Shown: positions 16,169 through 26,003, counted from the stretch's first letter. The stretch is 64,000 nt of DNA from CAITJF01 sp032654645 (GCA_032654645.1 JAULAW010000015.1:124001-188000); one strand, 5' to 3'. A program made the numbers and translations. The notes: generated from the sequence alone by a model not told the origin.

Positions 16169-17026
16169 TCATAGAATACGTTCCAGCAATCTGATGGGAA
16201 GCTTCAATGCCAGTATGAATATATTGGTATACAGCCCATTTTCGGTGCATGCACGAATAATTTCACGATTGATTATCCAGTTGGATTTGATCCCTTTACT
16301 GCTTAGCCCGCCGGAACGCATCTTGACCGTGGTTTCATCAATAAACTTCCAGGAAATATTTTGCTTGAGCAGCAACCGGGCAAGCATTTCAAAGTCTGCT
16401 GCGATGCGATAGTCCGTACAATATAGACCTGCTTTTTCGTAGCACGACTTTTTGCAATAAAACGTCGGATGCGGTGGCATCAAACCTATCCGCAACATGA
16501 GCGGGCTAAAGTTGGGGATGCGATATTTGCGCAATATTCGATTCAGGTTGGCGGGATCAACGATATCCAGGCAGGAAAAAACGGCATCCACATTGCTTGC
16601 TCTGAGATGTGAGGCAATTATTTCCAATGCCGAGGGGCTTGCAAAATAATCATCCGAGTTGAGCATGCCGATGTAATCGCCACTTGCCAAGTCGATGCCT
16701 TTGTTCATAGCATCATAAATGCCAGCGTCTTTTTCGCTCACCCAATAATCGATGTTGTCTTCATATTTATGAAGGATACCCAGCGTTGCATCCGTGGAAC
16801 CTCCATCGATGATGATATGCTCAACATTGTCATAGGTCTGCTCGGAGACGCTGCGTATGGTGTGTTCCAACGTTGCTGCGCCGTTGAATACTACAGTTAT
16901 TATCGTCAGCAATGGCTTGTTCTGCGATGAACGCTTCAGGGTGCCGCGTATACGCATGCCTCCCTCAGTCTTGGTGTGATGCACTGTCATTTGATCTAAA
17001 GCAACGGTATTGACTGATTCAGACAT
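16169..17026 (-). CDS. Family 2 glycosyltransferase
   Basis: This 285-residue GT-A enzyme has LLTIITVVFNGAATLEHTIR (strand 1), HIIIDGGSTDATLGIL, KDAGIYDAMNKGI, and GMLNSDDYF as the D-x-D metal site. These motifs are those of the WcaA-like GT2 enzymes that add sugars to a lipid-linked glycan at the cytoplasmic face. It ends the gene run 16169-23279, with a 3-bp gap to the next gene. Confidence 0.85.
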   Translation of the reverse strand: MSESVNTVALDQMTVHHTKTEGGMRIRGTLKRSSQNKPLLTIITVVFNGAATLEHTIRSVSEQTYDNVEHIIIDGGSTDATLGILHKYEDNIDYWVSEKDAGIYDAMNKGIDLASGDYIGMLNSDDYFASPSALEIIASHLRASNVDAVFSCLDIVDPANLNRILRKYRIPNFSPLMLRIGLMPPHPTFYCKKSCYEKAGLYCTDYRIAADFEMLARLLLKQNISWKFIDETTVKMRSGGLSSKGIKSNWIINREIIRACTENGLYTNIFILALKLPIRLLERIL

Positions 17027-17029
17027 CTC

Positions 17030-18016
17030 TCAGCTTTGGTAGGGTATGCTTTTTTCGCCATCAAACCATTGGTGCTTGAGTGCAGCCAACCGGCCAATCC
17101 AGTCCTTCCGTCTCGGCAGGCAGGGAATCGAAATGCTTGCCTGCTTCAGGTGAGCAATAGCATGATCTAGTGTACTTAAGTAGGTCTGGTACAGATGATT
17201 GGCAGCGTTGCCCACACGATATCCGGAATACAGCAACAACTCGTTTTGGGAAAGTATCCTGAATCCGTGAAAATGATAAAAGACCGGCGCCACCTGTCCG
17301 TGTCCCAATTTCTCGTAGTACGCCACATTCCACGGTGCCAGCGTTTTTTCTTTCTGTAACAGGATATGAACCTCTGGCCCGAACAATTCCTCCCACTGAT
17401 CGAGATATTTCTGGTCGCCGAATTTTCCATCTTCGGCTCTGGCATAGCACCATTCCAGACAACGGTCTTGCCACCAGCGCATAACCTTAGCGCCCCCCGG
17501 TGTGCGCCTGAACGTTATAAATTGGACACAAAATCTTCCTGATCGTGTGGCTCGACCAAACCGTTCATAACGGGGATCATAAGCGTGTTCTGTAATCAGC
17601 ACATGTTTGCCGGAATGTTTAAACTCATCCAGCAACAACTTGGGGGCATCGAAAAAAAACAGATCCGCATCCAGATAGGTAACGCTCCGCACTTGAGGAT
17701 CACGGTCAAAGACAAACTGAGGAGTGAATGGCGTCAATGTCCAGCAATATTCCCCCCGGCTGCGGGTCGGCTTGACTTCAAGCAAACGTTCATCCTCAAC
17801 TTCATGCAATGGGATCAAGCTCACATGCGGCAACGCCAGGCGTTGTAAGTTTTTCGCAACCAGCTCATCCATGCATAGAATCCATAGATGAAAGGGTTGT
17901 CCATGTTCCAGCAGGGAAGAATGCAAGCACAGGCCGATGGGCAGGAAGTTGTTATCGAACAAGGTTACAAAATGTTCGACATGGATTTCCAGGTTATTCG
18001 AAGGCATTGATTGCAT
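17030..18016 (-). CDS. Glycosyltransferase with GT8-like fold
   Basis: This 328-residue protein starts HFVTLFDNNFLPIGLCLHSS, the usual opening of nucleotide-diphospho-sugar transferases that access a donor, and has VTYLDADLFFFDAP as the D-x-D site. It also has the late motif KTLAPWNVAYYEKLGHG. Related proteins are annotated only as putative glycosyltransferases, so donor and acceptor are unknown. It overlaps the upstream aminotransferase gene by 23 nt. Confidence 0.7.
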   Translation of the reverse strand: MQSMPSNNLEIHVEHFVTLFDNNFLPIGLCLHSSLLEHGQPFHLWILCMDELVAKNLQRLALPHVSLIPLHEVEDERLLEVKPTRSRGEYCWTLTPFTPQFVFDRDPQVRSVTYLDADLFFFDAPKLLLDEFKHSGKHVLITEHAYDPRYERFGRATRSGRFCVQFITFRRTPGGAKVMRWWQDRCLEWCYARAEDGKFGDQKYLDQWEELFGPEVHILLQKEKTLAPWNVAYYEKLGHGQVAPVFYHFHGFRILSQNELLLYSGYRVGNAANHLYQTYLSTLDHAIAHLKQASISIPCLPRRKDWIGRLAALKHQWFDGEKSIPYQS

Positions 18017-19091
18017 CGATCACAGTTGAAACATCCGCATCGCTCATCTGAGGGTGGCATGGAATGGAAAGGCATTCGCGGGCATGCGTCTCGGCTGCGG
18101 GAAGTCCATTTGGATCACGGCGCAACTCTTTGCACGGGGTCTGGAAATGTACCGGCACGGGGTAGTGCACATATGTTTCCACTCCGCCAGATTTGAGATG
18201 TTGCGCCAAACTGTCACGCTCCTCGCAAACCACTACGAACAGGTGATAAACGTGGCTCTCTGCCTGGGTTGGATCGGCCAATAATCCGATTCGCGGGCTT
18301 GTGATTCTGTTCCTGTATGCTGCGGCAACCTGGCGCCGTCGCTCTGTAAAACCATCCAAGCGCTCCAGCCTGACCCGCAACAATGCAGCTTGCAGCTCAT
18401 CCAATCGGCTGTTAAGCCCGAGTTCTGTATGGTGATAGCGCACGCTCTGGCCGTAATTGCGCAACACCGCAGCCCGCTGCACAAGCTCGCCATCGCCGCT
18501 AACCAATGCACCCGCATCCCCCAGCGCCCCCAGGTTCTTGGTTGGATAAAAGCTGTAAGCACCGAAGCGACCGAAACTACCGGCCACCTTCCCATTCCAT
18601 CGCGCCAAATGCGATTGAGCACAGTCTTCCGATAGCGCAATGCCGTGCTTATCGCACAACGCAATCCAGCTTTCCATCTCTCGCACTTGGCCATACAAGT
18701 GCACCAGCAGCACCGCCTTGGTTCGAGAGCTGATACAACGCTCAACACTCACAGGATCGAGCAATGCAGTATCCGGATCAATATCCGCCAAAACCGGTAT
18801 AGCCCCGGCACGGATGATGGCCAGCACAGTCGCAAAAGCCGTCATCGGCGTCGTGATAACCTCATCCCCCTCACCGATACCAAGCGCACGCAAACCAATC
18901 TCAATGGCATCCATGCCATTGCCTACACCCACGGCATGCGCCAAGCCACAACGCTCAGCCCACACCGCCTCAAACGCCTTTACCTCATTACCCAGCACAT
19001 ACCAGCCGGAACGCAGCACTCTGTCCAGCGCCGCCAATTCGGCAACCCGCAGATCCTCGGGTTCCGTCTTAAAGTCGTTCATTAAAATCAT
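17994..19091 (-). CDS. DegT/DnrJ/EryC1/StrS family sugar aminotransferase
   Basis: This PLP-dependent enzyme puts an amino group on a keto-sugar nucleotide. AYSFYPTKNLGALGDAG contains the PLP lysine, SEDCAQSHLARW gives the cofactor-binding Asp/Gln, and GLNSRLDELQAALL is a family motif. The start at 19091 (MILMNDFKTEP) is used because its ATGA overlaps the upstream stop. An earlier ATG at 19139 lies inside the upstream gene. With the epimerase directly upstream it forms a likely two-step amino-sugar unit. Confidence 0.85.
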   Translation of the reverse strand: MILMNDFKTEPEDLRVAELAALDRVLRSGWYVLGNEVKAFEAVWAERCGLAHAVGVGNGMDAIEIGLRALGIGEGDEVITTPMTAFATVLAIIRAGAIPVLADIDPDTALLDPVSVERCISSRTKAVLLVHLYGQVREMESWIALCDKHGIALSEDCAQSHLARWNGKVAGSFGRFGAYSFYPTKNLGALGDAGALVSGDGELVQRAAVLRNYGQSVRYHHTELGLNSRLDELQAALLRVRLERLDGFTERRRQVAAAYRNRITSPRIGLLADPTQAESHVYHLFVVVCEERDSLAQHLKSGGVETYVHYPVPVHFQTPCKELRRDPNGLPAAETHARECLSIPCHPQMSDADVSTVIDAINAFE

Positions 19092-20095
19092 GATGCGCTC
19101 CAGTATGCCTGCTGATGTTTCTGATAATAGGCAAGGCAACTTGCTAGCCCCTGTTTCAGGCCAACATTAGGCTGCCAACTCAAGGCCGTTTCAAATTTGT
19201 CGTAATTGCTATAGTAATCGCCAATATCTATGGCCTTGCGCTCGGGTGGGAATGGCACGATTTCATAGCTGGATCCTGGGCTCAAATCGCACAGCATCTG
19301 CGCCAACTGTTTTAAGCCCACCACCTCTTTGCTTCCCAAGTTGAATACCTGACCATCTGCCCTTACATCAAGCGCCGCCACCAAGAGTGCATCCACCACA
19401 TCGTCCACATAATTGAAGTCGCGCAACTGCAAACCATCACCAAACACCAGGATAGGCTTACCCTCGATGACATTCCTGATCCAGATTCCCAGAAAAGTCT
19501 GCCGGGCATCCTTTACCCGCATGCCGGGGCCATACGTATTCGTCAGCCGCAACGCACAAGCTCGAATGCCATATACATTGTTGTATAGTAAGTGATACCA
19601 CTCCCCGGCCAATTTATTGATGCCATTCACATCCACCGGCCTGATCGGGTGTGTCTCATCGACTGGCAGATATTCAGGTTTGCCATATAACTGGCGCGTA
19701 CTGGCGAACACGATCTTGATGTTTTGATTGTGTTGGCGGCATGCTTCCAGAATGGATAATTGCGCAGCCGCATTGATATCAAGATCAGCTTGCGGATTGG
19801 TCATCGAATCCAGATGACTGGTTTGCCCCGCAAGATTAAAAAGATAATCCTTGCCCTGAATCAGATAAGCCATCGCAAACGGATCGCGCACATCACTTAT
19901 ATTCAGTGTCACATGATCTCTGATGTCTTCTATGTTGCGCAGATTTCCCCCGTAGAGCGGAATCAAACTATCAACCAAGGTTACTTTTGCGCCTAACATC
20001 ACTAGACGTCGAGCCAGATTGGAACCGATGAATCCGACCCCGCCTGTGATCAATACCTCTTTGCCCTGCATGTTTTGAAAATCAGTCATTTGCAA
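19088..20095 (-). CDS. NAD-dependent sugar-nucleotide dehydratase/epimerase
   Basis: This 335-residue extended SDR has GKEVLITGGVGFIGSNLARR (NAD loop), VFASTRQLYGKP, CALRLTNTYGPGM and FNYVDDVVDAL. At the place of the catalytic YxxxK pair it has VNGINKLAGEW, keeping the Lys but with Asn-Gly where Tyr is expected. This may define a subgroup or alter catalysis. It is translationally coupled to the aminotransferase (ATGA at 19088-19091) and probably supplies its keto-sugar substrate. Confidence 0.8.
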   Translation of the reverse strand: MQMTDFQNMQGKEVLITGGVGFIGSNLARRLVMLGAKVTLVDSLIPLYGGNLRNIEDIRDHVTLNISDVRDPFAMAYLIQGKDYLFNLAGQTSHLDSMTNPQADLDINAAAQLSILEACRQHNQNIKIVFASTRQLYGKPEYLPVDETHPIRPVDVNGINKLAGEWYHLLYNNVYGIRACALRLTNTYGPGMRVKDARQTFLGIWIRNVIEGKPILVFGDGLQLRDFNYVDDVVDALLVAALDVRADGQVFNLGSKEVVGLKQLAQMLCDLSPGSSYEIVPFPPERKAIDIGDYYSNYDKFETALSWQPNVGLKQGLASCLAYYQKHQQAYWSAS

Positions 20096-20810
20096 TCTTT
20101 CTGGCTAACAACACTTGGTCTAAATACAAATCTGGATTGGCAGGCAGCACCTTATACAAAAGCACGCCCAAGATATTAAACGGCGCCATTACAATTGCAC
20201 AAATCAGCAGGTTGACGACTGGCCATCGTGTCCATAACACCTTAAACAAATATGCATTGACCAGTTGAAACAGCACTCGCACATCGGCATTGATTTTTTG
20301 CTGTTTCAACACTTCAAACCCATTTTTATCTAACAAACTTTTCAAGCCAAATGAGGAATAACGCGCGTAATCCCACGGCTGCTCATGCTCATCCCAAACA
20401 AAGGGAACAGTCAACAACAGCAACCCATTCGGTTTCAACAGACGGTGGATTTCTCCCAAAAACTGGTCTGGGGTAAACACATGCTCTAATACCTGGCTGC
20501 ACACTATCCCATCAAAATCACGGTCTGGAAATGGGAACAGGCAGCCGTCATAGAAAAAATCCGCCTGCTTGTTTGTCCGATTCTCCAAGGTGTCGATTTC
20601 CAACCCGACATACTCATTCGTTAAAAACATTTCCCGATAGGGCTTACGGCCACATCCCACATCCAGCAAGCGGCCTTTCATGTGCAAAGCCATCTGCCCA
20701 ATGGCTTTTCTCAATCCTCTACGCGAATGATAGTACGGGTTGAACCAAAGCCCCAGAAGCCCGGGAGCGTACTGTTGTTTCAAAATATATTGCTTTATCG
20801 CTTGCATCAT
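20082..20810 (-). CDS. Class I SAM-dependent methyltransferase
   Basis: This 242-residue protein has GRLLDVGCGRKPYREMF as motif I, YVGLEIDTLENR, DFDGIVCSQVLEHV and LLLTVPFVWDEHEQ. These are the core strands of a Methyltransf_11-type Rossmann fold. C-terminal hydrophobic segments (LLICAIVMAPFNILGVLLY) may attach it to the membrane. It probably methylates a glycan or its lipid carrier. It starts inside the next gene's stop by 4 nt. Confidence 0.78.
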   Translation of the reverse strand: MMQAIKQYILKQQYAPGLLGLWFNPYYHSRRGLRKAIGQMALHMKGRLLDVGCGRKPYREMFLTNEYVGLEIDTLENRTNKQADFFYDGCLFPFPDRDFDGIVCSQVLEHVFTPDQFLGEIHRLLKPNGLLLLTVPFVWDEHEQPWDYARYSSFGLKSLLDKNGFEVLKQQKINADVRVLFQLVNAYLFKVLWTRWPVVNLLICAIVMAPFNILGVLLYKVLPANPDLYLDQVLLARKIAND

Positions 20811-21616
20811 TTTCTTCGCAAGATCATACCGCCGAAGGTGAATTTCATATTACCTAAAAATGCACTACCATCATCGCTTTCGAATCCCGCAACGGTCTCA
20901 TACTGACTTGAAAGATGCGCTATTACTGCCTGTCTACTGAAGACTCTGCAAGGGTAGCTGGCTGAATAAATTGAGGGCGGGACATGCTGTAATGTAAGCG
21001 CATCACGAAGTGCATCGCTAAATGGGGTTCTATCAATAATTAGGTAATTGATTTTGCTTTGCATCAGCTCAGACAAAATCGAGTACGGCTCAGGCAGATA
21101 CTGCAACACGCTGGAAAGCAATACCACGTTAGGCATTTCCTTCTGCATTACCTCTTCAATATTAAAATGAAACTTCAACTGCTCAGACTCAATACACACA
21201 CGGCCACAACGCACAAAGTGCGCTTGCTCGACAACGTTCCAGCTTAACGAACTTAGAATAGATAGAAAATCCCTGCACTGAAAATAACTACTACCCAGTG
21301 ATCCGCCAAAATCCAGAACAGAAAGCCGCCCTTTATTCTCGGCAGCCGCCCGCAACAATCCCGCAAGCACGGGAAAAGGGCGCTGGGCTTCGTTGAATAG
21401 CACAGAGTCTCGTTCAAAGGCAGCTTTGCCGGCAATCACTTCAAGTGTTGCGTGCTTCACTTTCTCAAGAATAAGATCTGCGTCGTAACCAGTAGCCGAT
21501 TTGCTTGCAGATGCCCAATCGTCATAGCGCCCTGAAAAGTAAACTCCATACCTGAAAAGTGGCTTGAGACGCTCAATCAATATCGGGGGCAACCATTGCT
21601 TATATCTATTTGCCAT
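20807..21616 (-). CDS. Methyltransferase, TIGR04325-type
   Basis: This 269-residue protein is typical of a putative methyltransferase group found in polysaccharide loci. Motif I is LSVLDFGGSLGSSYFQ, followed by NVVLLSSVLQYLPEPYSIL and YLIIDRTPF. The N-terminus has FSGRYDDWASASKSATGYDA, characteristic of the family. It overlaps the following glycosyltransferase gene by 11 nt and the preceding methyltransferase by 4 nt, so the set is one transcript. Confidence 0.8.
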   Translation of the reverse strand: MANRYKQWLPPILIERLKPLFRYGVYFSGRYDDWASASKSATGYDADLILEKVKHATLEVIAGKAAFERDSVLFNEAQRPFPVLAGLLRAAAENKGRLSVLDFGGSLGSSYFQCRDFLSILSSLSWNVVEQAHFVRCGRVCIESEQLKFHFNIEEVMQKEMPNVVLLSSVLQYLPEPYSILSELMQSKINYLIIDRTPFSDALRDALTLQHVPPSIYSASYPCRVFSRQAVIAHLSSQYETVAGFESDDGSAFLGNMKFTFGGMILRRK

Positions 21617-22529
21617 ACCCGCTTCTTCTCATCCGCTGTAATTGACTGAATACTTTATTGGCTACTCTCACAGGTAACGATGGTCGTGTTCGCTTATGAA
21701 ATTCTGCAAACAGTTGTCTTGCAAAAAGCGTTTCCTCAATCGCGATATTCTCAACAGAAACAGGGATCCTCGCAAGCTCTCCCGAAAAATCCTTTGTTTC
21801 GGAACAATGAGTTCCGCTACCATCCGCTCCTATGTTATGCACCAAGCTGCGCCCCGGATAAAGCGTCAACTTGTCTTTCAAAAAGGCGCTGGCATACCAG
21901 CGAATAGCCCAAGAATTATTCTTACCCGCAATTTGGTCTTGAAGCATCTTGGTGTAGGGATAGCTCCCGTCAAAATCAAACTGGCGGGTTAGCTTACGGC
22001 GCTTTAGCTCATCCAACAGTTTTTGTCCATCCGGATCAAACAGATTCCAGCCGCGTTTCCAAGTTGCCCAGCCCCAACAATCAGCACCTTTCAAGAAGAA
22101 GGTCTCTGGCAAGACCTGTTCAATAGGATAAACGTATCCGTGAATACTAATGACTCGTTGCTCATCCCGATATTTCTCTAATCCTTCGTTCATAAATTTA
22201 AGAAAATATGGGGATGTTACGAGATCATCTTCCAAAACAATTACTCGCCCGTACTGCTCGCACATACGGGAGACTCCATCAATAATTGAACGTGCCAGTC
22301 CAAAATTATTTTCCCGTTCAATAATTGACAAGGACTTGAACCCGGTAATTTCGCGAAGAAACGACCTAACCTCCCCGACAGTCTTGCTTGCCGCAACATC
22401 CTTAGGTGCATCGGAGAAAACATATAGTGGCGTTTCCATTGCCTCGAAATTGGCCAGCAACGCTTCAACGGTCTGGCGCGTATGCCAAGGACGGTTGTAT
22501 ACGAATAAGGCCACTGGCGCGCAAGTCAC
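21606..22529 (-). CDS. Glycosyltransferase, GT2-like
   Basis: This 307-residue protein opens with CAPVALFVYNRPWHTRQTVE and has GRVIVLEDDLVTSPYFLKFM. The EDD triad is the metal-binding site of this group (GNT-I/alpha-mannosyltransferase-like and GT2-like). GADCWGWATWKRGWNLFD is a conserved late motif of bacterial members. It is cytoplasmic and probably adds one sugar of the repeat unit. Confidence 0.78.
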   Translation of the reverse strand: MTCAPVALFVYNRPWHTRQTVEALLANFEAMETPLYVFSDAPKDVAASKTVGEVRSFLREITGFKSLSIIERENNFGLARSIIDGVSRMCEQYGRVIVLEDDLVTSPYFLKFMNEGLEKYRDEQRVISIHGYVYPIEQVLPETFFLKGADCWGWATWKRGWNLFDPDGQKLLDELKRRKLTRQFDFDGSYPYTKMLQDQIAGKNNSWAIRWYASAFLKDKLTLYPGRSLVHNIGADGSGTHCSETKDFSGELARIPVSVENIAIEETLFARQLFAEFHKRTRPSLPVRVANKVFSQLQRMRRSGYGK

Positions 22530-22565
22530 TTCGACGCTCCTGAGAAAAACGCGATAGGCATGCAG

Positions 22566-23279
22566 TTATGCATTTCGCGGAAGAGCCTCATTTGCGACGA
22601 AGAAAAATGTATTTAGCGTCTTGGCCATGGCTCGATAGTTGTGACGATATAATATCTGCGCAGTGGGATGCGTCTCAAGATTCTGAATTTCAGTATTCAG
22701 TAGCTCCACCAGAACCACGCGGGGACGATAGCGACTCCAGTCGTTGGAAGAAATAATCTCGTGGTCGAATCCTTCCGCGTCGATGGTCATAAAATCAATT
22801 TGCGTGCCGCTCGGCAAGTATTCATCAAGAATCTGTTTCAGTGTCACAACCGGAATCTGTAGCGTGCCGATGATACGGTACTGCGGGCTTTCTTTCTTCC
22901 TCGCTTCTTGCTCCGAAAAAGTGTTCAGCGCCGGTTCATTGAAAGCAAAATATCTTAGCACGCCCTCTTTTGAGCCTACACCGCATTCTATGGTTATATC
23001 CCGTGGCCTCATGCGCTGGAACAATTTCTTCGTTCCCGGCAAAGCATCGACATTGATGCCGCGCCAGCCCCGCCGATAGAAATAATAAGTGTTGGAGTAT
23101 CGCGTCGGATGATGTGCGCCGATATCAACAAAAAAACCTGTCGTTATCTTCAATTCCCCGAGGATTCGCGCAAGCACCAAATCCTCCCCCTCCTGCGAAT
23201 ACGAAAGGCGGCCGATTGGAAGACGATTGCGAATTACTACCTTCAGGAAGCTAATTGCCTTGGGTAATGTTATGGTCAT
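22566..23279 (-). CDS. FkbM-family methyltransferase
   Basis: This 237-residue protein has SYSQEGEDLVLARILG, GFFVDIGAHHPTRYSNTYYF (motif I, VDIGAHHP) and TIDAEGFDHEII. These are diagnostic of the FkbM O-methyltransferases common in glycan loci. A frameshifted, truncated relative lies at 26003-26293, in the same orientation on the far side of the flippase gene. Its last part is AT-balanced and intact. Confidence 0.86.
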   Translation of the reverse strand: MTITLPKAISFLKVVIRNRLPIGRLSYSQEGEDLVLARILGELKITTGFFVDIGAHHPTRYSNTYYFYRRGWRGINVDALPGTKKLFQRMRPRDITIECGVGSKEGVLRYFAFNEPALNTFSEQEARKKESPQYRIIGTLQIPVVTLKQILDEYLPSGTQIDFMTIDAEGFDHEIISSNDWSRYRPRVVLVELLNTEIQNLETHPTAQILYRHNYRAMAKTLNTFFFVANEALPRNA

Positions 23280-23296
23280 TTCAGACTAGTTGAAAT

Positions 23297-25099
23297 TTAA
23301 GCGAACGTAGTTTGTAGCGTATACAAATCGCGATACAACTCACACCTACCTAGCAGTTCATCGTGCGTCCCGCTATCTTCGATATGCCCGTGAGCAATGA
23401 CGTAAATGCAATCGCAATCGACGACTGCCGGAAGATGATGAGAAACAATTAGCATAGTTACTTCTCCCCGCAACTTCCCAATCTCACTGGAAACCTCCTG
23501 CTCCGTATGCGCATCCAACGCACTAGTAGCCTCATCGAAAACTACGATCTTCGGCTGCCTATACAAGGCACGTGCAATCCCAATTCTCTGCCGCTGCCCC
23601 CCAGACAGATTCATCCCGTTTTCTCCAACCTTGGTATCCAGCCCCTGAGGAAGCTCACTCACAAACGTATCAAGGTTGGCAATTTTAATTACACGCATGA
23701 GTTGCCGAATATCCGGCACATGTTCAAACGTGATGTTGTAAGCGATGCTCTCATCTAACAAAGTCAAAGCCTGGGGAACATAACCGATAATTCTTTCCAT
23801 AGATCGGCTTGTAAACGGATCAAATGGCTGTCCATCGCATAAAAATTCCCCGGCAGAGGCTGGCTGAAGACCCGTGATTAAATCCAACAGGGTCGTTTTT
23901 CCAGAGCCTGATATTCCAACAATGCCTATAGACTGACCTCGCTCAATCTCTAGATTGATATCGTGAAGTATGGGTTTATTCTGATATCGAAAGCCAACCC
24001 CCCTCAATTCAATGCGCTGCTCAAAAGACATGGAGTCTTCGGATCGCACATGCTTGAAAGATGATAGCCGGTTCCGAATGAATATCAATCGCTCGACAAA
24101 CGAACGAGAGAACCTGTAAGAGTTTATAGCCATCATTAGCTTCGCAAATGCTGGAACAGTTCGTAAAGCTGCCACTGCCACTACCCCTATCACTGGGAGC
24201 AACTCTTCAACCGGTACACCCGCCGACATAACAATCAAAACGGTAATCACCAATCCGACGAGCACCACTATTTCTACCACCAATAGGGGCAACGCACTGT
24301 TAAAGTTGTAACGCCAAGCAATCTTCGCATATTGATCTGATACTTCCTGATTTTTCGCATCAAACAAGTGTGCCAGCCCCATCACTTTGATATCTCGAAT
24401 CGCATTCACTATCGAGAACAACAATCTATATCGTTCATTCTCGATATTGCTTTGCTCTTTTCCTAGCTGTGTCGTTGGACGTATCACTAAAATATATAGT
24501 GCGGCCGCAACCAAGCCTAATATCACCACTGCAGTTAAAGTAACTAATGGGCTAATAATCAGAAATGCAATACCCAGCAAGGAAAGAAAACAGATTTCAT
24601 TTCCTATTTGAATCAGGGATCGAAATGCTATGGTCGCATGCACTGTATTTGAATACGCAACCCCAGCCAACTCTGACCCTGGGATCTCCTGAAATAGCCC
24701 ATACCTCGTGGCCAAAATTCGATTCACTGTATCGTCTGTCAGTCTGGCGGTAAATAATGCAAGTCGGCGATACTGATAGCGAATCAGCGTCCCCTGGAAA
24801 TATCCCTTGCAAATGTAGAGCAGGATAAGCACTACACTGATTGCCACGACCTGCTGACCCACACCAATCGATTTAGTCCAATTTAATAGCCCGAAAGCGT
24901 TGTCGGTTAACAGACTGAGGTTCGCCACGATTTTTACATAAGGAAAAACAACTGCTATCCCAATCATGTCGAGAATCGAAATCAGAATCACCGCCAATAA
25001 CATGAAGGTGGTTTCTTTCTTCCCCGCAAATTCCAGTAAAAAACGAACAACATCATTGCTGGCCCGGTCAACTTCCCCCGCCTTTATGTCATTGCTCAC
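23297..25099 (-). CDS. ABC exporter with fused membrane and ATPase domains (PglK/MsbA-like flippase)
   Basis: About 600 residues. The N-terminal ~330 carry six membrane helices (for example LLAVILISILDMIGIAVVFP). The C-terminal half is an ABC ATPase: Walker A GISGSGKTTLL, signature NLSGGQRQRIGIAR, Walker B KIVVFDEATSALD. This type flips lipid-linked oligosaccharide or lipid A across the inner membrane. A GTG start at 25099, with AAGG 9 nt upstream, is preferred. The ATG at 25174 would run through the remains of an amidotransferase gene. It is the second exporter in the locus beside wzm/wzt. Confidence 0.85.
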   Translation of the reverse strand: MSNDIKAGEVDRASNDVVRFLLEFAGKKETTFMLLAVILISILDMIGIAVVFPYVKIVANLSLLTDNAFGLLNWTKSIGVGQQVVAISVVLILLYICKGYFQGTLIRYQYRRLALFTARLTDDTVNRILATRYGLFQEIPGSELAGVAYSNTVHATIAFRSLIQIGNEICFLSLLGIAFLIISPLVTLTAVVILGLVAAALYILVIRPTTQLGKEQSNIENERYRLLFSIVNAIRDIKVMGLAHLFDAKNQEVSDQYAKIAWRYNFNSALPLLVVEIVVLVGLVITVLIVMSAGVPVEELLPVIGVVAVAALRTVPAFAKLMMAINSYRFSRSFVERLIFIRNRLSSFKHVRSEDSMSFEQRIELRGVGFRYQNKPILHDINLEIERGQSIGIVGISGSGKTTLLDLITGLQPASAGEFLCDGQPFDPFTSRSMERIIGYVPQALTLLDESIAYNITFEHVPDIRQLMRVIKIANLDTFVSELPQGLDTKVGENGMNLSGGQRQRIGIARALYRQPKIVVFDEATSALDAHTEQEVSSEIGKLRGEVTMLIVSHHLPAVVDCDCIYVIAHGHIEDSGTHDELLGRCELYRDLYTLQTTFA

Positions 25100-25385
25100 C
25101 TCTAACAACCTTTCTGAGACTATCAATTGTTTTGCTACAGCCAATTGGCATATTGGGGTAGATGTACGGCGCAATATCGTGTTCAGTGATACCCCCTTTG
25201 CCGATCAGATCATGCGGCTCGTAACCACGCATATCATGTTCTTTGCGCGTCCAGCGAGTGAATTCGACAAAGTCCTCAAGCGATATGATGCCGGTGAGTT
25301 CAGCGAAGCCATGCTCGCCCCATACAATAAGTGGAATGTTGCGCTCAACCGCAACCTGAAATGGATAGGTACGGATAATCGTGTG
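25089..25385 (-). pseudogene. C-terminal fragment of an N-acetyl sugar amidotransferase (PseA/WbpG-like)
   Basis: The reading VERNIPLIVWGEHGFAELTG, SLEDFVEFTRWTRKEHDMRG and GYEPHDLIGKGGITEHDIAP matches the second half of the LPS amidotransferases that convert a sugar carboxylate or carbonyl position using glutamine. The N-terminal ATP-binding half is missing. The fragment is joined to ISL3 transposase DNA at about 25385. Its stop overlaps the start of the flippase gene. In other loci such genes accompany acetamidino sugars. Confidence 0.6.
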
Positions 25386-26003
25386 GGTAAAAAGTGGAGT
25401 TATGCATGAACGCAAGGCGCGCTGGCTCAGTGTTTCAGCGGTATAAATACTGCCGGAAAAGTGGCATGCTTTACCCATGGCTACTTCACGCAAACGAAAG
25501 CGTCTTCTGGACGCATATGCTTTCCCTGGATTCTGCCCTCTGGGTATGGCCAAAGGGATTTTTGGCGACCCCAAGGCACGAATCGTTCGTTTGGTTCGGC
25601 GCTCAAAAAAACACTTTGCGGCACCTGTGGTCAGGTGTGCTCCGGGTGGTACGACCGGAAGATCCGGCGGGTTCGCGATCTGTCCTGCGGCGACACGCGT
25701 GTTTACCTGGACATCGAGGTCCGGCGCGTTCGCTGCTGGTGCTGCGGCAAGGTGAAGCGGGAGAAGCTCGACTTTCTGGCCGACAACCCGCTGTACACCA
25801 AACGATTTGCCTGGTTCGTCGGACGGCGCTGCCGACAGTCCACGGTGCAGGACGTGGCAAAGGAACTGAACCTGGACTGGCATACGGTCAAGGAACTGGA
25901 CAAGCAGTACATGAGAATCCAGTTGGCGCGCGCTGGCACACCTGGCCCCAAGGTAATCGGCATCGACGAGATTTCGATCAGGAAGGGACACAGCTACCAC
26001 ACT
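25386..26003 (+). mobile_element. 5' fragment of an ISL3-family insertion sequence
   Basis: The plus strand from about 25461 encodes CGTCGQVCSGWYDRKIRRVR (zinc-ribbon), the second zinc knuckle CWCCGK and the start of the catalytic core KVIGIDEISIRKGHSYHT. It then breaks off at ~26003 before the rest of the DDE domain. In the first 150 bp a second frame (from 25477, RLLDAYAFPGFCP, FGDPKARIVRLVRRSKK) is also protein-like, so the true N-terminus is uncertain. It sits between an FkbM fragment and an amidotransferase fragment, so its insertion or deletion caused both losses. Confidence 0.65.
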
